Positions 16,682 through 25,930 of a DNA stretch of 64,000 nucleotides are shown here, piece by piece. This stretch comes from Latilactobacillus sakei (GTDB lineage: Bacteria > Bacillota > Bacilli > Lactobacillales > Lactobacillaceae): contig CP025839.1 of the NCBI GenBank assembly GCA_002953655.1, forward strand, positions 1,488,001-1,552,000, written 5' to 3'. The notes beneath the pieces were generated by a model that worked only from the letters and a program-made list of their open reading frames with translations, searched no databases and was not told the origin of the DNA. Made by a program: the position numbers and the translations under genes. Positions within the stretch are counted from its first letter, which is position 1. Every line of letters begins with the position of its first letter.

Positions 16682-17502
16682 TTAACTGGCGCCCCCATTT
16701 TCTGCTTCCGTTTTGCTTTATGCGCTTGATTGCGTTGGTTTAATAAGTAATAACCGCCCACTAATAATAGTGAGAAGACAAACATCAAGGCTGATAGCGC
16801 GTTAATTTCTAAACTAATCCCCTGTCGAGCCCGTGAATAGATTTCAACAGACAACGTTTCAAAGCCGTTGCCAGTAACGAAAAAGGTGACCGCAAAATCA
16901 TCAAGTGAATAGGTAAAAGCCATGAAAAAGCCGGCAAAAATACCTGAGCTAATATACGGTAAAATCACCTTGCTGAGCACTTGCCAATCAGTCGCACCTA
17001 AATCACGCGCCGCATCAACTAATGCAGGTCGCATTTCGTTTAATTTAGGTAAAACCATCAAGACCACGATTGGAATTGAGAAGGCAATATGGCTCAGTAA
17101 GACTGACCCAAACCCTAATCCTAACCCCAAGAATGTGAAGAAAATCAAGAAGCTGGCCCCAATAATAACATCGGGGGAAACCATCAAAATATTATTTAAA
17201 GATAAAATAATATTTCTTAAACGACGTTGCTTGGTGGAATAAATTCCCAACGCCCCAAAGGTCCCGATAATCGTGGCACATAGTGATGATAAAATCGCGA
17301 TTAATAGTGTTTCTAGGACAATTTCAATCATCCGTGTATCCGCAAATAAATCTTGGTAATTTTGCCAAGTGAACGATTTAAAGCCGTTCATATTGTCGCC
17401 GCTACTGAAGGAATAGAAAATCAGATAAAAAATCGGTGCGTACAACAAAATGAAGACGACAATTAACCAAACATGTTGCCATTTAATCTTAGCTTGTTTC
17501 AT
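16678..17502 (-). CDS. potC: Spermidine/putrescine ABC transporter permease PotC
   Basis: An inner-membrane permease of 274 residues with six hydrophobic helices. The cytoplasmic EAA loop AARDLGATDWQVLSKVILPYISSGIFAG, at about residues 165-192, docks onto PotA. PotC is told from PotB by its position next to potD and by its shorter, YAPIFYLIFYSFS-type N-terminus. It overlaps potB by 4 bp and potD by 4 bp. Confidence 0.95.
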   Translation of the reverse strand: MKQAKIKWQHVWLIVVFILLYAPIFYLIFYSFSSGDNMNGFKSFTWQNYQDLFADTRMIEIVLETLLIAILSSLCATIIGTFGALGIYSTKQRRLRNIILSLNNILMVSPDVIIGASFLIFFTFLGLGLGFGSVLLSHIAFSIPIVVLMVLPKLNEMRPALVDAARDLGATDWQVLSKVILPYISSGIFAGFFMAFTYSLDDFAVTFFVTGNGFETLSVEIYSRARQGISLEINALSALMFVFSLLLVGGYYLLNQRNQAHKAKRKQKMGAPVK

Positions 17503-18314
17503 TTCATCGCCACCTTCTTCTTCGTCTTCTTTTCACCCGTTAACATCATGATAAGGCCCATTGCAACAATCAAGACAACCCCGATTGTCGAACCCATGCC
17601 CCAATTCATCGTCGTTAGGAAATGCTCTTCAATCGCGGTCCCCAAAGTAATCACTCGGTTGCCCCCGATTAAACGCGTCAACATGAATAATGATAGTGAT
17701 GGGATAAAGATCGCTTGGACCCCCGCTTTAACACCGGCCATCGTTAAAGGTAAAACGACTTTTGTAAAGGTCTGCCAATTGCTAGCCCCTAAATCGCGAC
17801 TCGCATTCACTAAAGAAGGGTTTAATTCTTCCAAACTATTGAAAATCGGTAAAATCATAAATGGAATTTCAATATAGGTTGCCACCACCAAGAAACTAAA
17901 GTTGGTGAATAAAATCTGTTGTGGCCCGATACCAAACCACCCTAAGAAATGGTTGATGGCGCCATCTTGACTGAAAATCCCGATAAAGGCGTATGCTTTT
18001 AACAAGAGATTAATCCAAGTCGGTAAAATAATGAGTAATAACCACAATTGCTTATGTTTAGTTTGATGGAGCCAATAAGCGGTTGGATAGCTGATTAACA
18101 ACGTGATTAACGTAATCAAAAAAGCATACCAGAGCGAATTAAGCGTCATCTTTAAATAAGTACCCGATTCAAAATAAGTGACGTAGTTTTGGAGCGTCAC
18201 ATGGTTATTAATATCAAAGAAGGACTGATAAACGATTAAAGCGACCGGCGCTAGCACAAATAACAAAAGCCATAGCGCGTATGGTAAATAATAAATTAAT
18301 TGTTTTTTCCGCAT
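17499..18314 (-). CDS. potB: Spermidine/putrescine ABC transporter permease PotB
   Basis: A partner permease of 271 residues with six membrane helices. The EAA loop ASRDLGASNWQTFTKVVLPLTMAGVKAG is at about 169-196. It lies 8 bp after potA and overlaps potC by 4 bp, so the four pot genes form one tightly coupled transcript in the order A-B-C-D. Confidence 0.95.
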   Translation of the reverse strand: MRKKQLIYYLPYALWLLLFVLAPVALIVYQSFFDINNHVTLQNYVTYFESGTYLKMTLNSLWYAFLITLITLLISYPTAYWLHQTKHKQLWLLLIILPTWINLLLKAYAFIGIFSQDGAINHFLGWFGIGPQQILFTNFSFLVVATYIEIPFMILPIFNSLEELNPSLVNASRDLGASNWQTFTKVVLPLTMAGVKAGVQAIFIPSLSLFMLTRLIGGNRVITLGTAIEEHFLTTMNWGMGSTIGVVLIVAMGLIMMLTGEKKTKKKVAMK

Positions 18315-18322
18315 AAGCCGCC

Positions 18323-19420
18323 TTAATCCTCCTCTTCATAACTTTCAAGACGCGCGTCAAAATCTTCTTCAGATTCGCCAAAGCGCATGACGTGGACATC
18401 TTCTGGTTCGAAGAACAGGCCAACTTGTTGACCGTCTTTAGCTGGATTAGTCGAATGAATTAACCACCGGTTATGATCGTCATCATAGGCAGTAATTTCA
18501 TAATAATCTCCCCGGAATAATTGCGTATCAACAGTCACAACTAATTGCCCTTGGTTGACGGCCACGATATCCAAATCTTCAGGGCGCAACACAATTTCAA
18601 CGGCTTCATTAGGTTTCATCCCCGCATCAGCACATTCAAAAACTTTACCCACCATTTCGACTTGATAATCAGCAACCATTTTCCCGGGCAATATATTGCT
18701 TTCCCCAATAAAATCTGCGACAAAGTGGTTAATTGGTTCATCGTAAATATCAACGGGTGTCCCGCTTTGAAGGACTTTCCCCTCATTCATAACGAAGATT
18801 TCATCACTCATTGCAAGTGCTTCTTCTTGATCATGCGTCACAAACAAGAAGGTAATCCCTAAGCGTTGTTGGAGATCACGTAATTCATATTGCATTGCTT
18901 TTCTTAGTTTCATGTCTAACGCTGATAACGGTTCGTCTAACAGGAGGACTTTAGGCTCGTTGGCTAAAGCACGGGCAATTGCCACCCGTTGTTGTTGCCC
19001 ACCTGACAGTTCACTAATTTCGCGGTGTTCATAGCCCCCTAAACGCACAAGTTTCAGTGCTTCAATCACCTTTTTTTCAACGTCGTTTTTGTTAACTTTA
19101 CGTAAATTCAACCCAAAGGCAACATTATCAAAAACATTCAGATGGGGAAATAATGCGTAATCCTGAAAAACAGTGTTAACCTGTCGTTTATTAGCCGGCA
19201 AATCATTCATCCGTTTTCCTTCAAATAAAACATCCCCAGAAGAGGCGTTTGTAAAGCCGGCAATAATTCTCAGAATTGTTGTCTTACCACAGCCTGAGGG
19301 CCCCAATAAGGTATAAAACTTACCTTTTTCTAGTGCCATATCAATTCCTTTTAGGATTTGATTATCGTCATACTTCTTGATGACGTTTTTGAATTCCACC
19401 ATTGGTTGCTGCATTTTCAT
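18323..19420 (-). CDS. potA: Spermidine/putrescine ABC transporter ATPase
   Basis: The ATP-hydrolysing subunit of polyamine import. In 365 residues it has Walker [10 protein letters not shown] (40-48), the Q-loop VFQDYALF, signature LSGGQ (138-142), Walker B LLLDEP (159-164) and a C-terminal TOBE regulatory domain (about 280-350). It ends in an acidic tail. Two ATGs (first codon and third codon) could serve; GAGGGG fits the third slightly better in spacing. It is the first gene of the operon, with a strong promoter 60 bp upstream. Confidence 0.96.
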   Translation of the reverse strand: MKMQQPMVEFKNVIKKYDDNQILKGIDMALEKGKFYTLLGPSGCGKTTILRIIAGFTNASSGDVLFEGKRMNDLPANKRQVNTVFQDYALFPHLNVFDNVAFGLNLRKVNKNDVEKKVIEALKLVRLGGYEHREISELSGGQQQRVAIARALANEPKVLLLDEPLSALDMKLRKAMQYELRDLQQRLGITFLFVTHDQEEALAMSDEIFVMNEGKVLQSGTPVDIYDEPINHFVADFIGESNILPGKMVADYQVEMVGKVFECADAGMKPNEAVEIVLRPEDLDIVAVNQGQLVVTVDTQLFRGDYYEITAYDDDHNRWLIHSTNPAKDGQQVGLFFEPEDVHVMRFGESEEDFDARLESYEEED

Positions 19421-19478
19421 AATCCCCTCTACATACTATTATAAATAATGGCTTGATAAGTTAATAAATATCCCTTCA

Positions 19479-19507
19479 ATTATACCGTTTCCGACCTAGT
19501 ATGCCAA
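19479..19507 (-). promoter_or_regulatory. potABCD promoter
   Basis: On the minus strand TTGGCA (19507-19502), a 17-base spacer and TATAAT (19484-19479). It is close to consensus. Confidence 0.75.
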
Positions 19508-19569
19508 TTCAAACCTTGTTTTGTTGTATAATGAAGCTAACTAAACTATCGGAAATGAGGTTTTATATT

Positions 19570-20565
19570 ATGGTCGCTTATCAAGCTTTGGTTCTAACGC
19601 ACGACAATGAAACTGTTACTGCCCAGTATGCAACAAAATTGACACCTGATTTACCCAAAGAAGGCGTCTTGATCAAAGTTGCCTATTCAGACATCAATTA
19701 TAAAGACCGCCTCACGATGAACGCTAAAAGTGGCGTTCTTAAAAACTATCCCGCAACACCCGGTGTTGATTTTGTTGGGACCGTAGTCACTTCAGACAAT
19801 CCTTTTTTTGAAGCAGGAGAATGTGTCTTATGTACAGGCTACGGGACTGGTATTAGCATCGACGGCGGTTATGCCCAATATGTCAAGGTCCCTAGCGAAT
19901 GGCTCTTGAAGTGTCCAATTGAACTGACACCCCAAGAAACAATGCAACTAGGCACGGCCGGATTTACAGCCGCCATTGCCCTCACTAAGATTCTTAAACA
20001 ACCCTTTACAAGAGAGCACGACACACCGCTCCTGATCACAGGCGCAACTGGTGGTGTGGGTAGCTATGCGCTCACAATGTTAGCACAACTTGGTTTCACC
20101 AATATCACCGCTACGACTCGTGATCTCAGCCAAGCTGATTACTTAACCCAACTAGGTGCCAACCAAGTGATTGCAACCGATGACCTCTTAAACGCCCCGC
20201 TCAAACCATTGGCCCATCAATCCTATACTGGTGTAATCGACACACTCGGTGGTGATGTCTTAGCACATATTCTCCCTTACATGGCCCAAGGTGGCTTAGT
20301 CGCCGCTTGTGGCAATGCTGCAGGCTTTAAGCTAGCCACAACAGTCTTCCCGTTCATTCTACGGGGCGTGACCCTCGTTGGCATCGATTCAGTGAACTAT
20401 CCTCGTAAGGATCGCAAGGAAATTTGGCAACTATTAGCGACTAATTTCAAGCCTCAAATATGGCCCCAAATTCGAACAATTGCTTTTTCAGAACTAGCAA
20501 CCGAACTAGACACGCCAATTAAACAAACTGGACGCGTCGTGGTTAAAATCGATACTGAACATTAA
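19570..20565 (+). CDS. YhdH/YhfP family quinone/acryloyl-CoA reductase
   Basis: A medium-chain NADPH-dependent reductase of 331 residues in the acrylyl-CoA reductase-like group. The N-terminal GroES-like domain carries YSDINYKDRLTMN, and the Rossmann loop GATGGVGSYA lies near residue 157. No zinc-binding cysteine set is seen, as usual for this family. The physiological substrate is unknown. The start is ATG 19570, chosen for its GAGG site and the family N-terminus; the open frame reaches 19501 without support. It is divergent from potA and ends at a terminator. Confidence 0.9.
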   Translation: MVAYQALVLTHDNETVTAQYATKLTPDLPKEGVLIKVAYSDINYKDRLTMNAKSGVLKNYPATPGVDFVGTVVTSDNPFFEAGECVLCTGYGTGISIDGGYAQYVKVPSEWLLKCPIELTPQETMQLGTAGFTAAIALTKILKQPFTREHDTPLLITGATGGVGSYALTMLAQLGFTNITATTRDLSQADYLTQLGANQVIATDDLLNAPLKPLAHQSYTGVIDTLGGDVLAHILPYMAQGGLVAACGNAAGFKLATTVFPFILRGVTLVGIDSVNYPRKDRKEIWQLLATNFKPQIWPQIRTIAFSELATELDTPIKQTGRVVVKIDTEH

Positions 20566-20615
20566 AAAAAGTGATTCTACCATTCCATAACGGATGAGTA
20601 GAATCACTTTTTTAA
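20565..20615. terminator. Bidirectional terminator between reductase and csbD
   Basis: Stem AAGTGATTCTAC with GTAGAATCACTT, a larger imperfect loop, and A and T runs on both sides. The two convergent genes share it. Confidence 0.85.
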
Positions 20616-20621
20616 TTAGAC

Positions 20622-20840
20622 TTATTTATCCATTTTTTCTTTCACATCATCGATAACATCGTTTGTCTTTTCAGCGACTTTATCTTTGGCTTCTGCTAAT
20701 TTTTCTTTGGCTTTACCCATCATACCCTTAGCATTACCTTTAGCTTCAGTTTCTTTATCGCCTGTTGCCTTACCGGCTGTTTCTTGAACTTTACCAGTAA
20801 CTTGATCCTTCATGCCGTCTAACTTCTCTTTATTTGTCAT
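20622..20840 (-). CDS. CsbD-like stress protein
   Basis: A 72-residue, highly charged Lys/Ala/Glu-rich protein. It contains the CsbD repeat pattern (KLDGMKDQVTGKVQETAGKATGDKETEAKG), predicted helical and very soluble. CsbD-family proteins are induced by general stress in Firmicutes; the molecular role is unknown. It starts at ATG 20840 after an AAGGAGT site and has its own promoter and terminator. Confidence 0.92.
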   Translation of the reverse strand: MTNKEKLDGMKDQVTGKVQETAGKATGDKETEAKGNAKGMMGKAKEKLAEAKDKVAEKTNDVIDDVKEKMDK

Positions 20841-20862
20841 TTAAAACACTCCTTACTGATTT

Positions 20863-20892
20863 AGTATATCTTTATGGTAACGAATTACTCAA
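20863..20892 (-). promoter_or_regulatory. csbD-like gene promoter
   Basis: TTGAGT (20892-20887), an 18-base spacer and TATACT (20868-20863) on the minus strand. It fits the housekeeping sigma factor. Confidence 0.6.
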
Positions 20893-20915
20893 CCATTCGT
20901 CAAAGTTTATGATTA

Positions 20916-21584
20916 TCATTTGTCGGTTAACTGTCCATCGCGCATGATGTAGACTTGATCGGTATACGCCAAAACCCGTTCGTCATGGGAGACCATCACA
21001 ATTGTCTGACCTGTTTTTTTAGTGATTGCCGATAACTGCTCTGCTACTTGAATCGCCCGTTTGCTATCTAAACTAGCAGTCGGTTCATCCGCAAAAATTA
21101 AATCGGGCTGTCCATAAAGGGCACGGGCAATCGCAACACGTTGACGTTGCCCCCCAGATAAACTAGCTGGATATTGACGCTGTTGCTCTAACACACCTAG
21201 TTCCTTCAAAAGGTCTTCTGCCTTATTCGGACTTGGCGTTTGTCGTAAACGATCGACCAATTCAAATTGTTCACTGACCGTTAAAAAGGAAACGAGGTTT
21301 GAACTTTGTAAGATAAAACCAAAATCGTTAAATCGTAAGGCCGACCGTTCCTTTTCTGTTAAGTGCCCAATTTCTCGATCCTTAAAATAAAGCTGCCCAT
21401 CACTAGGGCTTTGCAGGCTCCCCATAATCGTTAATAAGGTCGTTTTCCCCGAACCCGAAGGCCCAGTCAATCCAATAAATTGGCCTTTTTCAATCGTTAA
21501 ATCGATTTGATTGAGGGCCGTCATTTGCTGGTCACCGCTACCAAATCGTTTTGTAATTTTCTCTAAGCGCATTAAACTCATCAT
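20916..21584 (-). CDS. ABC transporter ATPase (MacB/LolD-like)
   Basis: A 222-residue ATPase with Walker A GPSGSGKTT (about 40-48), signature [15 protein letters not shown] (about 142-156), Walker B LIFADEPTA and the H-loop MVSHD. This type powers FtsX-fold exporters of antimicrobial peptides or lipids rather than importers. Its start overlaps the stop of the permease gene (TAATG), so the two are translationally coupled. The substrate cannot be told from sequence. Confidence 0.93.
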   Translation of the reverse strand: MMSLMRLEKITKRFGSGDQQMTALNQIDLTIEKGQFIGLTGPSGSGKTTLLTIMGSLQSPSDGQLYFKDREIGHLTEKERSALRFNDFGFILQSSNLVSFLTVSEQFELVDRLRQTPSPNKAEDLLKELGVLEQQRQYPASLSGGQRQRVAIARALYGQPDLIFADEPTASLDSKRAIQVAEQLSAITKKTGQTIVMVSHDERVLAYTDQVYIMRDGQLTDK

Positions 21585-22651
21585 TAAGCCCCTCCAATCG
21601 CATCTAACGGATCAATTTTTAAAATCCGCCAAATTGAAAATAGTGCGCCGATGACTGTCATCACCAATAACACGGCTGAAAAGGCGCCAATTAACAAACT
21701 ATTATTGGCATACGGCACACTAACCGGTAATACCAAGGTGGTTAGTAAGTTACCAATCAGGCCAGCGCCCACACCAATCAACCCTAGGAAGAGTGATTGC
21801 CATATCAAACTTGAAACTAACTGGCCACCGGATATCCCTTGGGTTCGCATCACACCATAAACCGTCGTTTTTTCAATGGTAATAATATACATAAAAATAC
21901 CCACGATAAAAGCGACGATGATTAACAAGGCCCCAATCATCAGTGCGAATGTTTTTACTTGTGGGCCATAGCCTGGAATATTATCAATTAATTGTTTAAT
22001 CGTTAAATTGGTTAGCTGGTCATCTTTTTTAATAGCTGCACCATCTCTTAAAACAACGGCATTAACCTGATCACTAGCAGCTGGGCCATAACGCATCTGT
22101 CTAAAATCTTTTAAACTTAAATATGTTACTGGTTGTGTATTATACCGATGATCAGTCGTCAATCCGACGACTTTATATTTTTCTGAACGCCCATTTAATT
22201 GAATTTCTTGATTGATTTTAATGTCTTGCAGACTATCATCTACCACTACTTCACGAGTTGCTTTAGGTAAGCGACCCTTTGTTAGCGTTGGTTTTAAAAA
22301 GGCATCAAAGTCAACACCAAAAACGCTCGTATTTTGCTTCTTTACTTTGGCGCTGCTAACAACCCCCATCATTTGCCCTAAATAAGCTCGATCCTTCTTA
22401 GCACCTTTAATCGTCGGTAAAGACTGCGCTTGTAACTCAGAAGCTGCCAAGTTTTTATTAGCATACTGGCTCATAACGATTCGCTCTGCATCCCAGTGGT
22501 CAATTGCTGAACGGTTATTGTTGGCTAAACCATAAGCCAAACCCGTTAAAAAATAAATCAGGTAAGCAATTAAAAAAATGGTAAAAATAATTAATGAATA
22601 CCGTAATTTGGCGTGTTTCATTTCTTTAATAGCTAAATACAAATCACTCAT
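21584..22651 (-). CDS. FtsX-like ABC transporter permease
   Basis: A 355-residue permease with one N-terminal helix (about 18-40), a large extracytoplasmic domain (about 45-230) and three C-terminal helices (about 235-345). This is the MacB/FtsX mechanotransmission topology. The C-terminal ILKIDPLDAI is typical. It pairs with the ATPase encoded directly after it. No sensor kinase partner lies adjacent, although LiaFSR is 1 kb upstream. Confidence 0.92.
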   Translation of the reverse strand: MSDLYLAIKEMKHAKLRYSLIIFTIFLIAYLIYFLTGLAYGLANNNRSAIDHWDAERIVMSQYANKNLAASELQAQSLPTIKGAKKDRAYLGQMMGVVSSAKVKKQNTSVFGVDFDAFLKPTLTKGRLPKATREVVVDDSLQDIKINQEIQLNGRSEKYKVVGLTTDHRYNTQPVTYLSLKDFRQMRYGPAASDQVNAVVLRDGAAIKKDDQLTNLTIKQLIDNIPGYGPQVKTFALMIGALLIIVAFIVGIFMYIITIEKTTVYGVMRTQGISGGQLVSSLIWQSLFLGLIGVGAGLIGNLLTTLVLPVSVPYANNSLLIGAFSAVLLVMTVIGALFSIWRILKIDPLDAIGGA

Positions 22652-22720
22652 CCTTTCTTAAAGCCTATTTCCAAAATACCACATTCGTCAAAAATCTAGT
22701 ATTTATCTGCTTTCAATATA

Positions 22721-22763
22721 AAAAAGGGGTGGAACAAAATTAACTTTTGTCCCACCCCTTTTT
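22721..22763. terminator. Terminator hairpin, GGACAAA-core family
   Basis: Outer stem AAGGGGTGG with CCACCCCTT and inner ACAAAA with TTTTGT. It ends the HesB-like/LiaFSR transcript on the minus strand. Confidence 0.85.
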
Positions 22764-22819
22764 AGGCTCCAAATATTGATAGCTTAAATCTGTTCTATAA
22801 GGCGTTGTCCCTTGCGTGC
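22764..22819 (+). repeat. Decayed palindromic 3'-UTR element
   Basis: Keeps the spacer CCAAATATTGATAG and the block TCTGTTCTATAAGG seen beside intact copies (compare 55409-55442), plus a short CGTGC. The centre and right half are lost. Confidence 0.5.
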
Positions 22820-23119
22820 TTAGTGCTTGGGAAATGTATATTTAGGTTCATCTAATTGATCATCATAATCAATCTGTAAGTCATAATCAGCAAAAAACCA
22901 AGCATCAGAGTCACTGGCAAAATAAGTAATCCCGTCTTTTTCAACTTGACCAATTGGTTGACTAACTTCTGCGCGTTCCATCCCTAATGAGAACCCATCA
23001 TGCACGGCCGTTTGACCATATACTTTACCGAAAAAGCGCACGGCTTCCCCTGGTTTTAAAGCGAGTTCTTCTTGAAACCAATGACTTGCTGCATCTGTAA
23101 CTGTAATTTGCATCTTCAT
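22820..23119 (-). CDS. HesB/IscA-like (YneR-type) protein without cysteines
   Basis: A 99-residue protein with the iron-sulfur assembly fold pattern: ITVTDAASHWFQEEL, AVRFFGKVYG, FSLGMERAEV, then YFASDSDAWFF. It has no cysteine at all, so it cannot ligate a cluster as canonical IscA/SufA do. Such cysteine-free members are common in lactobacilli and their role is unknown. It begins 20 bp after liaR, suggesting co-transcription with the LiaFSR genes. Confidence 0.85.
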   Translation of the reverse strand: MKMQITVTDAASHWFQEELALKPGEAVRFFGKVYGQTAVHDGFSLGMERAEVSQPIGQVEKDGITYFASDSDAWFFADYDLQIDYDDQLDEPKYTFPKH

Positions 23120-23138
23120 AACCTCCCAAATTTTTAAA

Positions 23139-23771
23139 CTAATCCGCTAATTGGTGCTTAATGGCATAAATCGCGGCCTGCGTACGGTCGTCGACTTGTA
23201 ACTTCGCTAAGATGTTAGAAACATGCGTCTTAACTGTTTTGAGTGTGATGAATAATTCATCAGCAATCTCTTGATTACTCCGGCCTTTGGCAATCAAGCC
23301 TAGGACTTCTCGTTCACGATTGGTTAAATCTTCGTACAACTTCGTTTCTGCCTGATGGGTCATACGGTTCATCATCTTATTTGTGACTTCAGGCTCTAAA
23401 ACTGATTGGCCCGCAGTTGTCTTCCGAATCGTATTGGCAATTTCTTCAGCTGTTGACGTTTTTAATATGTAACTTGCTGCACCAGCCTCGATTGCTGGAT
23501 AGACTTTTTCATCATCAATAAAGCTGGTTAGAATAATAATCTTGGCTTGGGGCCAAGCCTTCAAAATCGTTTTAGTCGCTTCAATCCCATCCATTTCGGG
23601 CATGACTAAATCCATTAAAATCGCATCTGGCCGTAACGCCAAGGCTTTTTCAACGCCTTCTTGGCCGTTAACGGCTTGATCGACCACTTCTAAATCGTCT
23701 TGCACCCCTAAATAGGTTGAAATGCCCAACCGAACCATCTCATGGTCATCTACAATCAATACTTTTATCAC
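23139..23771 (-). CDS. liaR: LiaR-type response regulator (NarL family)
   Basis: The cytoplasmic transcription factor of a cell-envelope-stress system. The receiver domain has acidic DD (8-9) and phospho-acceptor Asp54 (ILMDLVMP). The LuxR-type HTH near residues 145-205 contains [22 protein letters not shown]. It starts one base after liaS and is the third gene of liaF-liaS-liaR. Homology to LiaR/VraR is inferred from this three-gene set. Confidence 0.93.
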   Translation of the reverse strand: MIKVLIVDDHEMVRLGISTYLGVQDDLEVVDQAVNGQEGVEKALALRPDAILMDLVMPEMDGIEATKTILKAWPQAKIIILTSFIDDEKVYPAIEAGAASYILKTSTAEEIANTIRKTTAGQSVLEPEVTNKMMNRMTHQAETKLYEDLTNREREVLGLIAKGRSNQEIADELFITLKTVKTHVSNILAKLQVDDRTQAAIYAIKHQLAD

Positions 23772-23772
23772 T

Positions 23773-24837
23773 TTAATTTCGCTCCTTCAAAAGTGGTACT
23801 CTAATTTCAACACTCGTGCCTTGATTAGGTAAACTAATAATCTTAGCCGTTCCGCCCACCGATTGGGCGCGCTCTGTAATATTATTCAAACCGTAACTGC
23901 CAGCCTTTTGAGCGACCTTTTGATCAAAACCTTGACCATCGTCCATCACTTTCAATAAGACACTGGGGCCGATTTTTTTCAGATAAACTTCAATCTCTTG
24001 AGCCTTAGCATGTCGCAAGGTGTTCGATAATAGTTCTTGGACAATTCTAAAAAGATTGTCCTCAATTCCACTTGGTAGAGTGACATTATCAATATCCCAA
24101 GTAATTTCCACTGCAATTTTAGTCTTCAATTCATTTAACAACTGAATAATCCCATCGCGTAAACTCTTACCCTCTAGCGTGACTGGCCGTAGATGTAACA
24201 ATAAGGCCCGCATTTCTGACTGTGCATCATTCAAGACCCGCTCAACCGTCGTTAATGATTGTAGCAATTGTGGATTATCCGCCTGTTTTTGGGCTACTTC
24301 ACTCAAAGCCGATAGCATCATCGTCGCTGCAAATAATTGCTGACTGACAGAATCGTGTAGCTCGCGAGCCAAGCGGTGCCGCTCTTGGGCCAAAATTTCT
24401 TCCTTTGTCTCACCCGCAATCACAGGTGGCCGATCACTATAACTTTGGATGTCCCTTTGTAAGCGTATCATTTTTTGCCGTAATTGTTCAACTGTTTGTT
24501 CGATTGTCATTGCAAAATGATCATTATCGGCATTAATTTGCTTAAAGACCGGCGATTCATACTGACCGGAAACTAAATATTGTAATTGACTCTCTGTATG
24601 TGACACTTGTTGTCTCAAAACGAGATAAAAAATACTGGTCACAACCGTCGCCACAATCAAAGCTGCCACAATAATATAGGCGATTAAGGGCACATAGAAA
24701 AAGCGAACGGTTGCCAGACTCAGTAACCACTGATCCTGTTGAATGCTATAGAAATACGCAAAAAATAACGCCACTGAAAACAGAAGCGTCAACAATCCAG
24801 TACTAATAAACACAAAACTGCGCGCAAGTTTACTCAT
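23773..24837 (-). CDS. liaS: LiaS-type sensor histidine kinase
   Basis: A membrane sensor of 354 residues with two helices (about 10-30 and 48-74) and almost no extracellular loop, the intramembrane-sensing layout. A HAMP-like linker is followed by a HisKA_3 domain with phospho-acceptor His161 in [13 protein letters not shown]. The HATPase has DDGQGFD and [12 protein letters not shown]. It overlaps liaF by 4 bp. It responds to wall-active antibiotics in relatives. Confidence 0.94.
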   Translation of the reverse strand: MSKLARSFVFISTGLLTLLFSVALFFAYFYSIQQDQWLLSLATVRFFYVPLIAYIIVAALIVATVVTSIFYLVLRQQVSHTESQLQYLVSGQYESPVFKQINADNDHFAMTIEQTVEQLRQKMIRLQRDIQSYSDRPPVIAGETKEEILAQERHRLARELHDSVSQQLFAATMMLSALSEVAQKQADNPQLLQSLTTVERVLNDAQSEMRALLLHLRPVTLEGKSLRDGIIQLLNELKTKIAVEITWDIDNVTLPSGIEDNLFRIVQELLSNTLRHAKAQEIEVYLKKIGPSVLLKVMDDGQGFDQKVAQKAGSYGLNNITERAQSVGGTAKIISLPNQGTSVEIRVPLLKERN

Positions 24838-25592
24838 ACGAGAATCACCTCAAGGTCACCAACCACTACGTTTGTAATGATTTTCAGATGGCGACTTTCT
24901 TCATCATAATTGGTACTATACAACTGAAGTGACTCATTTTTCAAGTGATATTGTTGTTCATCAATTGTGACAGTGCCTAACATCGCCGAGTGGTCTAAAT
25001 AAACCCCGGTGCCAACTGGCACTAAAATCCGCGTTTTACCAAATCCCTTACGAATAACGATATGGTTATCATCCTTTGGCAAAATCGTACTGCCCAAATC
25101 GATAATCGTATCACCGGCTAAAACAGCAAAATTAATGTCATCCCATTCAAAAATGTTCGTACCGATTGTTTGATGACCAAACCAATTATGCCGAGTCACG
25201 GTCGCTTGTTTTGGCTTGGGGGCAGTCGTGTTGATTGGCATGAAGTTCTTTTTGCGCCAAGGGGCATTTTCAAATAAGTTATTCAAATTACGATTATTAA
25301 AATGACTCGCATGACTATGATTAATCGCTAAAAAGACAATTGCAACAATCAACATCAGCCATAATGAAAAATTAATCAACAATGGGACTGCAAATGCGAC
25401 ACTACTCATCATCGTTAACAACGTCGTCCAAAAACCCCGTTTATTAGCCATTCGACGTTTATTGGCCCAGACTAACCCGAGAATCCCGAGAATGATAAAC
25501 ACTAAATAAGGCGGATACGTAATAATCTGCCAAATAAAGGTCCCAAAAATGATTGCTTCTACGATTAAAAAAATCCGCCAGAAAAACGGCAT
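24834..25592 (-). CDS. liaF: LiaF-type membrane regulator
   Basis: Inhibits LiaS in the absence of envelope stress. The 252-residue protein has four N-terminal hydrophobic segments (about 5-95) and a C-terminal cytoplasmic beta-repeat domain. That domain includes VLAGDTIIDLGSTILPKDDNHIVIRKGFGKTRILVPVG, typical of the LiaF C-terminal domain. The start is ATG 25592, because GAGAGGAG precedes it; an in-frame TTG six codons earlier would overlap that site. It is the first gene of liaFSR. Confidence 0.92.
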   Translation of the reverse strand: MPFFWRIFLIVEAIIFGTFIWQIITYPPYLVFIILGILGLVWANKRRMANKRGFWTTLLTMMSSVAFAVPLLINFSLWLMLIVAIVFLAINHSHASHFNNRNLNNLFENAPWRKKNFMPINTTAPKPKQATVTRHNWFGHQTIGTNIFEWDDINFAVLAGDTIIDLGSTILPKDDNHIVIRKGFGKTRILVPVGTGVYLDHSAMLGTVTIDEQQYHLKNESLQLYSTNYDEESRHLKIITNVVVGDLEVILV

Positions 25593-25622
25593 AATTTGGT
25601 CTCCTCTCAACTCTTTAAAATC

Positions 25623-25651
25623 ATTATACTAGCTTAATCATTAAACGCCAA
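25623..25651 (-). promoter_or_regulatory. liaFSR promoter
   Basis: TTGGCG (25651-25646), a 17-base spacer and TATAAT (25628-25623) on the minus strand. Confidence 0.7.
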
Positions 25652-25677
25652 TCAGTCTAGGGGCTGATTAACATAAA

Positions 25678-25794
25678 AAGAGTGCGTTGTCAGTGGTTAG
25701 CTTTTGAGCATTTGCAGAACTTAGCGAATTGGTGATGCAATCACCGGTTTGATAAGTTTAGCAAAGCACAGAAAGTTACTGACAAAAGCACGTT
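25678..25794 (-). repeat. Palindromic 3'-UTR element, inverted copy upstream of liaF
   Basis: Runs on the minus strand from AACGTGC to GCACTCTTT, opposite to all copies that abut stop codons. Outer arms GTCAGT and ACTGAC and centre GGTGAT and ATCACC are perfect. Read in reverse it is almost identical to the copy at 35491-35608. Confidence 0.85.
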
Positions 25795-25799
25795 AAAAA

Positions 25800-25840
25800 A
25801 AGAGTGCGTTTGAAACGCTTTGACTATAAAAGTTCAGCTA
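25800..25840 (-). repeat. Palindromic 3'-UTR element fragment
   Basis: An inverted partial copy with AGAGTGCGTTTGAAACG, matching the right end and outer arm of the glmM copy 2, then AGTTCAGCTAAC. Confidence 0.5.
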
Positions 25841-25842
25841 AC

Positions 25843-25885
25843 AAAAAAAGGACCAGGACAAATTAATTTTGTCCTGGTCCTTTTT
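25843..25885. terminator. Terminator hairpin, GGACAAA-core family
   Basis: A perfect stem GGACCAGGACAAA with TTTGTCCTGGTCC (13+ bp) and T runs on both strands. It terminates greA. Confidence 0.9.
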
Positions 25886-25902
25886 ACTAGTAGACTATTT
25901 TT

Positions 25903-25926
25903 GAAACGTGCTTAATGACGCACTCT
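25903..25926 (+). repeat. Miniature palindromic element next to greA stop
   Basis: Only the two termini remain: GAAACGTGC and GACGCACTCTA, almost back to back. This looks like an internal deletion of the ~120-bp unit. Confidence 0.55.
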
Positions 25927-25930
25927 ACTA

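Noticed and set aside
22820-23119. Active iron-sulfur carrier
   Set aside because: The protein has no cysteine, so a cluster-carrying role cannot be claimed.
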